NCBI GenBank assembly: GCA_034412795.1
Contig: DAOUMD010000226.1
Location: forward strand, 1-64,000
Origin: JAUVPY01 sp034412795
GTDB lineage: Bacteria > Chloroflexota > Anaerolineae > 4572-78 > NAK82
Length of the DNA: 64,000 nt
Reading direction: 5' to 3'
Shown here: one piece after another, positions 28,236-35,396 of the stretch
Numbering within the stretch: the stretch's first letter is position 1
How the letters are laid out: every line of letters starts with the position of its first letter
Notes under the pieces: model-generated
Told to the model about the DNA's origin: nothing
The model's database searches: none
The model's input: the letters and a program-made list of their open reading frames with translations, nothing else
Program-made: the position numbers and the translations under genes

Positions 28236-29039
28236 CTACTCTTGAGCCAACAGGTAGTCTATCAGGTCATTCAACTCCCGGCTACTGAGTTGTTGGCCAT
28301 AGTTTTGAGGCATGATGTTGGGCTCATAGCCTTCGACGACAAAAGCATTCGGGTTAACGATCGACTCACGAATGTAATCTTCTGCCGAGACGCCATCCTT
28401 TCGAGTGGCAGCAACCCCGGCTATCTGCGTCAAATTGGGCCCCACCTCGCCATAACTGATGCCTTCGATCGCGTGGCAGCCGCCACAGCCACTAGCGACG
28501 AAGAGTTGCTCGCCACGAGCAATCGGGTCGGCCGCTTCTTCGGCACTGGGCGTAGGCAACTCAGCGAGCTCAACATCGCCCAAAGCGGTGGCTTCCCAAT
28601 TTAAGATAAACGTGGAGAGATTTTGGACCTGATCGTCGCGAAGCGGACCGCCAAACTGCTGCGACCAGGCGGGCATAGCCGGCTTGCCGCCACCGACGTA
28701 CAATTCAGGACGGGTGGAAACAGGCCGCCCGGTAGAGATGGTGGAGACGATATAGTCTTCCAATGTCCCTTCCCAACCTACTTCGTCCAAGCGGTTGGTG
28801 AAGAAATGAGGGTCATTAAGGCCCGGTGCCAAACCGGGGATGCCTTCACCCTTGAGGCCGTGGCAGCCGCTACAGTTGGTCTCAAACAATTCCGCGCCCA
28901 CCTCAATTGCCCCAGCGTGCTGGGAGCGGGCCTGCTCGGCCATGCTCTCCTCTTGGGTGAATCCAACGTAGATGATGACCGCTACGGCGATGGAGACCAG
29001 GATTAGGCCGAAAAAAATCTCTAGCTGTGTGCGTGTCAT
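28236..29039 (-). CDS. dihaem cytochrome c, N-terminal membrane anchor
   Basis: 267 residues. One membrane helix at about 8-26 (FFGLILVSIAVAVIIYVGF) anchors two cytochrome c domains with CSGCH and CGGCH. Likely Met ligands are in GKPAMPAWSQ and PNIMPQNYG. It lies 30 bp after cytochrome b and 13 bp before the next cytochrome c gene, in one operon. It likely replaces cytochrome c1/f in this complex as the direct acceptor from the Rieske protein; this is inferred from gene order. Confidence 0.9.
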   Translation of the reverse strand: MTRTQLEIFFGLILVSIAVAVIIYVGFTQEESMAEQARSQHAGAIEVGAELFETNCSGCHGLKGEGIPGLAPGLNDPHFFTNRLDEVGWEGTLEDYIVSTISTGRPVSTRPELYVGGGKPAMPAWSQQFGGPLRDDQVQNLSTFILNWEATALGDVELAELPTPSAEEAADPIARGEQLFVASGCGGCHAIEGISYGEVGPNLTQIAGVAATRKDGVSAEDYIRESIVNPNAFVVEGYEPNIMPQNYGQQLSSRELNDLIDYLLAQE

Positions 29040-29069
29040 GACGATAACTGACCTCCTCGAACGAGCAAG

Positions 29070-30632
29070 CTACTCACCTCGACGCCGGTCGAGATGAAGG
29101 AAGATGTGCTTTTCGTAAGTCTTTTGCTCCCCGCTCTCCGGATCGGTCCATACGATGCGAGGGGTGACCTTCCTCAAATCAGATTGCCAATCTTCGATGA
29201 CCATAACGGCCAAGGCGTCGGGCAGGTTGCCGGCCTCCTCGGCCTCCAGGACTCGATCCTCAAACTCAACGAAGACCAGACCAAAGTCGGGTGGAAGCGT
29301 GGTGGGATCGGCGACGCCAACCTCATAGACGCCCGGCTCGAGTTGATCGTACGGAACGGCTCGCAGGGGGCCAATCCCCTCCTCAGGGGCCAGGTCCTGT
29401 ATGATGCGAACGGCGGCCGGGGTCTCAATTCCATAAAGAGGCGTGCCCATATAGGAGAGAATGGCCAATGCAACGACGAACAACAGGCCCAGGGCAACGG
29501 CAATGGGTCGTTTGCTCATCATCCGGTACGGATTGCGATCAATGTACGGCACGGCAAAAAGCAGCAGGAAGACCAGAGTGGGCACAACAATGCCCATCAA
29601 GGCCGGATCACCCAGCTTGAGCAAGCCCTGGATCCACAAGAAATACCAAGGCGCTTTGGTGTCCAGGGGTGTCTTCTGGGGGTCGGCGTGATGTTCCAGC
29701 GGCGCGTTATAGAAGAAGGTAGCCATTACCACGATAGCAAAGATGACCACGCACGCCAGGAAAATCTCGTGGGTCATTAAGTTGGGGATGTAGTCGATAC
29801 GCTGGGTGGCAGCCTTTTTCTCTTCTTTAGGTAGATCCCCCTCTTCGATACGCGCCGGAAGCGAAATCCCATGCTCGCGACTCACCTTGTAGTAATGAAT
29901 ACTCAGGATGAGAATGCCTAATAATGGAACGAAGACGACGTGCAGCAGGTAGAAACGCAACAGACCTCCGGCACCGATGTCTGGCGCCCCTCTCATCAAC
30001 AAGTTTACCTCATTGCCAAAGATTGGAGCAGACTCAGCCATGCTGGTGCCGATGGTCACCGCCCAGTACGCAAGCTGATCCCAGGGGAGCAAATAGCCAC
30101 TGAAACTCAGGAACAATGTGATCAGAAGCAGGATCACGCCAGTAAGCCAGGTGAAGGAACGCTCCTTCTTATACGATCCGGTCAAATACGTGCGCAGCAT
30201 ATGCAGAGCCACAACGGCAACCATTGCCTCGGCTCCGAGCCGGTGCAAATCCCGCAATAGAGATCCAAATGGGACGTTGCTCTGCAATTGCAAGATAGAC
30301 TGGTAGGCTCCCGTCGGCGAGGGGACATAGTAGACCATCAAGATAATGCCGGTGATGATCTCGAGGAGGAAGAAGAGCACGGACAAATACCCCAGACGAA
30401 AGGTGTTAGTAAACCATGTGCTGGCTTTCTCGTAGTAACGGGGCCGGATATGGAATAGGAAACTGGTAATGTGCACTCGATAGCGGGGGTTGGGGCGCTC
30501 CGTGGCCGGGTCGCCGCGCAGCACGGCCCGCAGTTCCTTCAGGCCCAAACCGGCGGTAATGGCCCGCACCCGCTCGTCCACCAGTTCCAGGGTTCGGCTT
30601 CGTAGGTCTTGAATGCTCAGGTTCTTGATCAT
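29070..30632 (-). CDS. cytochrome b of a bc/b6-type complex, extended C-terminus
   Basis: 520 residues from ATG 30632, which follows AGAGGGG; upstream codons to 30659 are not needed. The N-terminal b6-like part carries two haem-ligand His pairs: DLHRLG with ALHMLR (13 residues between), and LLHVVF with SIHYYK (14 between, the spacing seen in b6 rather than mitochondrial b). Subunit IV-like helices follow in the same chain. The usual quinol-site PEWY is replaced by APWYFLW. About 115 hydrophilic residues extend beyond the last helix (about 400-520), which is unusual. It works with the Rieske protein upstream and two cytochromes c downstream in quinol oxidation. Confidence 0.92.
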   Translation of the reverse strand: MIKNLSIQDLRSRTLELVDERVRAITAGLGLKELRAVLRGDPATERPNPRYRVHITSFLFHIRPRYYEKASTWFTNTFRLGYLSVLFFLLEIITGIILMVYYVPSPTGAYQSILQLQSNVPFGSLLRDLHRLGAEAMVAVVALHMLRTYLTGSYKKERSFTWLTGVILLLITLFLSFSGYLLPWDQLAYWAVTIGTSMAESAPIFGNEVNLLMRGAPDIGAGGLLRFYLLHVVFVPLLGILILSIHYYKVSREHGISLPARIEEGDLPKEEKKAATQRIDYIPNLMTHEIFLACVVIFAIVVMATFFYNAPLEHHADPQKTPLDTKAPWYFLWIQGLLKLGDPALMGIVVPTLVFLLLFAVPYIDRNPYRMMSKRPIAVALGLLFVVALAILSYMGTPLYGIETPAAVRIIQDLAPEEGIGPLRAVPYDQLEPGVYEVGVADPTTLPPDFGLVFVEFEDRVLEAEEAGNLPDALAVMVIEDWQSDLRKVTPRIVWTDPESGEQKTYEKHIFLHLDRRRGE

Positions 30633-30715
30633 TGTTCCCCTCTTGCAAGTAACCAACAACTGACAGTCAGCCGTTAATCAGCGAAACTGCCTCCGACTTG
30701 ACTGCCGTTATCCGA

Positions 30716-31273
30716 TCAGCCATGACGGTTTCCGGTGATTTTGCGCCCGGTGTCTACCTGGACAACAAGGTTCTCGGCATCGGGAACCGGCAGCGGGTCA
30801 CCAGTTTCCGGGTCGGTCTCGGCCACCACCTGTCCATCAGGGGTGACGAGCTGGACGACGAAACGATCCAGAGACCGGGGCGCCGGCCCTCGGATGTAGG
30901 TGCCGTCATACTCAAACTGAGAGCCATGGCAGGGACAAATGAACTTACCTTCTTGGTCTCTCCAGGCATACAAACAGCCCAAATGGGTGCAAACTTTGTA
31001 GAGGGCCAGTATGCCATCTTCGGAATGGGTGAGCCAGAACTTCCCTTTGGGGTTGTTGACCGGTGGGGAGTCAACGGGCGGCGTGTTGGACGCCGGACCC
31101 AAGACAAACGCACCACCGAACTCACCCTCCTTGAAGCGAGGCATAGCAAAGAGAAAACCAATGCCGCCCACGTTAACCAGCAACACGCCTAGCGAAGCCA
31201 GCCAGGCATAGTTCAAAAGTTCACGTCGACTGAGCGTCGGTTGTGTTTCCGAAGAGGATGTGGCTTCCGACAT
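30716..31273 (-). CDS. Rieske iron-sulfur protein
   Basis: 185 residues. Twin-arginine-like SRRELL precedes a single membrane helix (about 24-44). The 2Fe-2S ligands are in CTHLGC and CPCHGSQF, with the disulfide cysteines present. After the cluster the PAPRSLDRF turn matches Rieske proteins of bc/b6f complexes. It is the first gene of the four-gene operon; AAAGGAG precedes the ATG and TATAAT (31309-31304) lies upstream on the minus strand. Confidence 0.95.
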   Translation of the reverse strand: MSEATSSSETQPTLSRRELLNYAWLASLGVLLVNVGGIGFLFAMPRFKEGEFGGAFVLGPASNTPPVDSPPVNNPKGKFWLTHSEDGILALYKVCTHLGCLYAWRDQEGKFICPCHGSQFEYDGTYIRGPAPRSLDRFVVQLVTPDGQVVAETDPETGDPLPVPDAENLVVQVDTGRKITGNRHG

Positions 31274-31574
31274 AGAATTCTCCTTTACTCTATTATCATA
31301 CCAATTATATCTCCTTTATCAAAATTTTCCAGCCTTGCATGAGCGATTTTACGGATGATTTCCAGCAGACCGAAGGGTGAGATATGGATGATAGAAGCTC
31401 ATCCAAACGAGTGATTATAGTGTTTGGGCGAATCACCGACAGGTTTGCGAATCGGTGTTTTCGGACAAATTGAGTATAATTATTGCTGAAGATGGCTCTC
31501 ACCCCCCGGCCCTGTCATTGACAGGCCCCTACTCCAACTTTGGATAGGGGGGGCACGAATAGGAGAGATGTGTT
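31274..31574. other. divergent intergenic region, Rieske operon and dehydrogenase
   Basis: No gene. A minus-strand TATAAT (31309-31304) with TGGAAA upstream may serve the Rieske operon. A plus-strand TATAAT (31475-31480) may serve the dehydrogenase. Two hairpins precede the dehydrogenase start: GGCCCTGTCA with TTGACAGGCC, and CCCCTACTCCAA with TTGGATAGGGG. Confidence 0.5.
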
Positions 31575-32981
31575 ATGACTTCAAAGTATAGATTCTCTTT
31601 GCACTTTGTCCTGGTTGGTTTGCTGATGCTGATCACAGCATGTGGCCAGGGGGGGCCGACGTCGTCTCCCGGCTCCCTCACCTCGTCACCCGAGTCGCCC
31701 AGTTCCACCCGCACCCTGGCGCTAGAGGACAGCGCGCCTCCCGAGCCGACAGTGACCGGGTTGGCTGAGGCAACCACGCCGGCGCCGACGCAGCCAGCTA
31801 CCTCGACAGTCCAAACGCCTCAATCGACGGAGATGATAGCGACTCCTGGAGACACCCCGCAAGCCACAGCATCACCCACACTTCCAGCGCCGACCTTCCC
31901 AGCGGCCATCTCCCTGGAACCTGTGCTCAGCGGATTCGAGTCCCCGGTCTTCGTCACTCACGCCGGGGAGGAGTCGCCAGGAGCATCGCGCCTGTTCGTT
32001 GTTGAAAAGGCGGGCCGCATCCAGTTGGTGGAGAACGGCAGCGTGCAGCCCACACCATTCCTGGACATCACCGACCGGGTCGGCTCTCAGCGAAATGAAC
32101 AAGGGCTGTTGAGCGTGGCCTTCCCGTCCGACTTCGCTACCAGTGAAGTCTTCTACGTCAATTACACCGACCGGGGTGGCGACACCGTGATTGCGCGCTA
32201 CCGGCTGATGGCAGGGGACCCGCGCCAGGCGGATGCCAACAGCGAGCAGAAGATCCTCCAGATTGAACAACCGGCGGCCAATCACAATGGTGGCCAGCTT
32301 CAGTTTGGGCCGGACGGTTATTTGTATATCGGAACGGGCGACGGCGGCCAGGCGGGTGATCCGTGGGGCAATGCACAGAACCCGGACGTACTGCTGGGCA
32401 AAATGCTGCGCATCGACGTCACGGGGACAGACACTTACGAGATTCCCGGCGATAATCCCGCGTTGAACCAGCCCGGCGCTCGCCCCGAAATCTGGGCGAC
32501 GGGGGTGCGTAACCCCTGGCGCTTCTCGTTCGACCGGGCTACGGGCGATCTATACATCGCCGACGTCGGCCAAAACCTGTATGAAGAAGTAAATGTCCAA
32601 CCGGCTGCCAGCCCGGGCGGTGAGAATTATGGTTGGGACGTCATGGAGGGAAGTCACTGCTTTGAGCCACCAAACGGCTGTGACTCCGAGGGACTGGTAC
32701 TCCCGGTGGCCGAATATGATCACGGGCTGGGCTGTTCCGTTACCGGCGGCTATGTGTACCGGGGAACTGGCTTCCCCCAGATGGCGGGCGTGTACTTTTA
32801 CGGCGACTTCTGTTCGGGGAACATTTGGGGGCTGAGGCAAGAAGAGTCGGGGGAATGGGAGACGGCCCTGCTGCTTGACACCGACTTAAATATCACTTCC
32901 TTTGGCGAAGACTCAGACGGCGAGCTTTATGTCATCAGCTATAGTGACGGGGTCATTTATCAGTTGGTGGCTTTGCCTTGA
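31575..32981 (+). CDS. PQQ-type glucose/sorbosone dehydrogenase, lipoprotein
   Basis: 468 residues. The lipoprotein signal ends in LITAC (Cys about 24), followed by about 85 residues of Ser/Thr/Pro linker. The catalytic beta-propeller (about 115-465) has GSDH-family marks: SGFESPVFVTHAG, NEQGLLSVAFPSDF, NHNGGQLQFGPDGYLYIGTGDGG, ATGVRNPWRFSFD, ADVGQNLYEEVN and EYDHGLGCSVTGGYVYRG. It would oxidise sugars outside the membrane and could feed electrons to the nearby cytochrome chain; that link is inferred from proximity. GGAGAG precedes the ATG. Confidence 0.92.
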   Translation: MTSKYRFSLHFVLVGLLMLITACGQGGPTSSPGSLTSSPESPSSTRTLALEDSAPPEPTVTGLAEATTPAPTQPATSTVQTPQSTEMIATPGDTPQATASPTLPAPTFPAAISLEPVLSGFESPVFVTHAGEESPGASRLFVVEKAGRIQLVENGSVQPTPFLDITDRVGSQRNEQGLLSVAFPSDFATSEVFYVNYTDRGGDTVIARYRLMAGDPRQADANSEQKILQIEQPAANHNGGQLQFGPDGYLYIGTGDGGQAGDPWGNAQNPDVLLGKMLRIDVTGTDTYEIPGDNPALNQPGARPEIWATGVRNPWRFSFDRATGDLYIADVGQNLYEEVNVQPAASPGGENYGWDVMEGSHCFEPPNGCDSEGLVLPVAEYDHGLGCSVTGGYVYRGTGFPQMAGVYFYGDFCSGNIWGLRQEESGEWETALLLDTDLNITSFGEDSDGELYVISYSDGVIYQLVALP

Positions 32982-33330
32982 TGGGTGGGGGGAAAACGAG
33001 GAGCCAGCATCCCCAGATGCAGCTCCGTTCGGCATCTGGGGATGCCTCACTCCTCGGGTCAGAGTAATTCGCCCCAAATCTGAACGCACCCGCCTTGATG
33101 GCGAGATTGACAACTCGTTTGTGCTCCATTATACTCTCTTTGTTTAAGTTGCCCCGGCAGCGTACGCTTTCCAATGATTTGCTACCAAACACCTTGTAAA
33201 ATGAGCCTATGTCTCAATCGCACGCAGCGAGCATCCAACCTATGCTGGCGCGTTGGTGCGTGCCTCCGCTCGTTTAGTAAAAAAAGGCGTCTGGTAGTGA
33301 ACCCAATTATCAACCAGGAGGAAGATACAA
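32982..33330. other. intergenic, one palindrome
   Basis: No gene seen in about 350 bases. It holds the second GCATCCCCAGAT palindrome directly after the dehydrogenase stop and, near 33317-33322, the AGGAGG site of the following hydrolase gene. Confidence 0.55.
33001..33048. repeat. GCATCCCCAGAT palindrome, copy 2
   Basis: GCATCCCCAGATGC and GCATCTGGGGATGC enclose AGCTCCGTTCG. It matches 9977-10040 and again lies just past a stop codon, 20 bp after the dehydrogenase gene. Confidence 0.7.
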
Positions 33331-34014
33331 ATGACCCTCAAGGTTACGTGGTACGGTCACGCATGCTTTTTAATCGAGACCGACGGCACCAAGTTGCTGA
33401 CGGATCCCTTTCTCACCGGCAACCCTCTGGCACCGGTGCGGGCGGATAAAGTAAAGGCCGACTACATCCTCGTCTCGCACGGCCATAGTGACCACGTCGG
33501 GGACGGCGTGGCAATCGCTAAACGAACGGGTGCGCTGGTCATCTCGAACTTCGAGATCCAGAATTGGTTCGTGGGCCAGGGAGTAGAAAACGTCCATCCC
33601 CAACACATCGGAGGCTGCCACGACTATCCCTGGGGACGAGTGAAGTTGACGATCGCCCACCACGGCTCGGCGCTGCCGGATGGTACCTACGGCGGCAACC
33701 CGGTCGGCTTTTTGTTCTACATCGAGGACAAGAAGATCTACCACGCGTGTGATACCGGCCTTTTCTACGATATGAAACTGATCGGCGAGGAAGGGATAGA
33801 TCTGGCAATCCTGCCCATTGGCGACAACTTCACGATGGGGCCGGAGGACGCGTTGCGGGCAGTCAGGCTCATCGAGCCGGCGCAAGTAGTCCCTATCCAC
33901 TATAACACCTTTGACGTGATCAAACAGGACCCGCACGCCTGGGCGCGGCGTGTGGAGAGTGAAACGCCGGCCAAGGTGGCAGTCATGGAGCCAGGCGATA
34001 CGCTGCAACTTTAG
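33331..34014 (+). CDS. UPF0173 metal-dependent hydrolase
   Basis: 227 residues of the metallo-beta-lactamase fold. The metal ligands are visible in YGHACF, SHGHSDHVGD, AHHGS, HACDTGLF and the late VPIHYNTF. The short length and TWYGHACFLIETDG opening fit the UPF0173/YtkL group, whose substrate is not established. AGGAGG lies 8 nt before the ATG. The GNAT-type gene follows after 17 bp and is likely co-transcribed. Confidence 0.92.
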   Translation: MTLKVTWYGHACFLIETDGTKLLTDPFLTGNPLAPVRADKVKADYILVSHGHSDHVGDGVAIAKRTGALVISNFEIQNWFVGQGVENVHPQHIGGCHDYPWGRVKLTIAHHGSALPDGTYGGNPVGFLFYIEDKKIYHACDTGLFYDMKLIGEEGIDLAILPIGDNFTMGPEDALRAVRLIEPAQVVPIHYNTFDVIKQDPHAWARRVESETPAKVAVMEPGDTLQL

Positions 34015-34031
34015 TCGTAAAGGTGGGAAAT

Positions 34032-35207
34032 ATGGTTGATCAAAGCCTGCGCATCGAACCCGTGAAAACCGAGCGAGACATTGAAGACTTCGTCCGTTTT
34101 CCCTTTAAACTGTACGAAGGAGACCCAAACTGGGTCCCTTTCCTGCTGAGCGATCGGCGTAAGTTCCTAAGTCCAAAGGACAATCCTTTCTTCGATCACG
34201 CCGAGGTCGCCTTGTGGCTGGCGCGCCGAAATGATGAGGTGGTGGGCACCATCTCCAGCCACATTGACTACCTGCACAACCAGATTCACGATGAGCAGAT
34301 CGGCATGTTCGGCCTCTTTGAGATGGTGGACGATTATGCCGTTGCGGAGGCATTGCTTTCGACTGCCAGAGAGTGGGTGCGCGAGCGAGGCATGACGGCG
34401 CTGCGCGGGCCGCTCAGCTTCTCACAAAATCACGAGTGTGGCCTGCTGATCGACGGATTTGACGGTCCACCGGTGGTGATGATGGCTTATAACCCGCGCT
34501 ATTATATCGACTTCTACGAACGTTTTGGGCTGAGCAAGGCAATGGACCTATACGCTTACATCGGCGACCTGGCGCAGTTCGAAAACGATCCGGCCAAGCT
34601 GCCAACCAAGGTGGTCCGGGTGACAGAGAAAGTTAAGAAACGAAGCGGTATCATCACTCGCGCGGCGGATATGAAGAACTATGAAAAAGAGATTGAGCGG
34701 GCGGAGCAGGTCTACAACCAGGCCTGGGAGAAGAATTGGGGTTTCGTCCCTATGACGGATGCCGAGATCGAGAAACTCGCCGCCGATCTGAAGCAAATCA
34801 TCGACCCTGAATTGGCCATCGTGGCAGAGATCGACGGCGAACCGATTGGCGTGTCGATAGCCATCCCGGACGCCAACCAGGTTCTTAAGCACCTGAACGG
34901 ACGGTTGCTGCCCTTTGGCTGGCTCAAGGCGCTATGGTACGCTCGCAAGGTGACCGGAACGCGCCTGTTGGTTCTGGGGGTGGTTCAAGAGTATCGAGGA
35001 CGCGGCATTGAGGCGCTATTGATCTTCGAAACGCTGAAAGCGGCGGTCCTGAACGGCTATGAGGCGATTGAGCTGTCGTGGATCTTGGAGAACAACGACA
35101 TGATGAATCGAATTGTCCTAAATACAGGAGAGCCGTACGGGACACACGTGTATCGAACGTATCGTATGTACCAGATGCCGATTGTGAGTGGGGAGAGTGG
35201 GGAGTAG
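34032..35207 (+). CDS. GNAT-superfamily acyltransferase-like protein
   Basis: 391 residues from ATG 34032 (AGGTGG 6 nt upstream; a GTG at 34023 lies within that site). It has two GNAT-like halves: the first with VRFPFKLYEGDPNWVPFLLSD and FDHAEVALWLARRNDEVVGTI, the second with LLVLGVVQEYRGRGIEALLIF, which carries the acyl-CoA pyrophosphate loop (V-Q-E-Y-R-G-R-G-I). Proteins of this type are common in Chloroflexota and lack a known substrate. The last residues are encoded next to a simple repeat (GGGGAGTAGGGAG). Confidence 0.8.
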   Translation: MVDQSLRIEPVKTERDIEDFVRFPFKLYEGDPNWVPFLLSDRRKFLSPKDNPFFDHAEVALWLARRNDEVVGTISSHIDYLHNQIHDEQIGMFGLFEMVDDYAVAEALLSTAREWVRERGMTALRGPLSFSQNHECGLLIDGFDGPPVVMMAYNPRYYIDFYERFGLSKAMDLYAYIGDLAQFENDPAKLPTKVVRVTEKVKKRSGIITRAADMKNYEKEIERAEQVYNQAWEKNWGFVPMTDAEIEKLAADLKQIIDPELAIVAEIDGEPIGVSIAIPDANQVLKHLNGRLLPFGWLKALWYARKVTGTRLLVLGVVQEYRGRGIEALLIFETLKAAVLNGYEAIELSWILENNDMMNRIVLNTGEPYGTHVYRTYRMYQMPIVSGESGE

Positions 35208-35255
35208 GGAGTAGGGGAGTAGATTAGGGATTAGGGATCAGGGATTAGGGATTAG
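35196..35255 (+). repeat. simple repeat GGGAGTAGGGATTAGGG
   Basis: Runs of GGGGAGTAG and GGGATTAGGG, starting at the 3' end of the GNAT gene. Confidence 0.65.
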
Positions 35256-35257
35256 GG

Positions 35258-35292
35258 CGGCCCGCCTCATGACTGAGGCGGGCCGTTTTTTG
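35258..35292 (+). terminator. intrinsic terminator after the GNAT gene
   Basis: CGGCCCGCCTCA, loop TGAC, TGAGGCGGGCCG, then TTTTTTG. A very stable stem with a U-run on the plus strand. Confidence 0.92.
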
Positions 35293-35302
35293 TTGTATCT
35301 AT

Positions 35303-35396
35303 TAGGCCGCGTCCAAAAATAACTTTGCGCATTTTGAAGGGCTTCACCCAGAATTTTGGCCTGAAAACAGGAAGTTATCCTTGGACGCTTCCTTAG
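35303..35396. repeat. palindromic dispersed repeat A, copy 2
   Basis: The reverse complement nearly matches 33-129. Inverted ends GCGTCCAAAAATAACTTT and the CCTTGGACGC side are kept. Its right end overlaps the glyS stop codon (TAA at 35395-35393). Confidence 0.82.
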
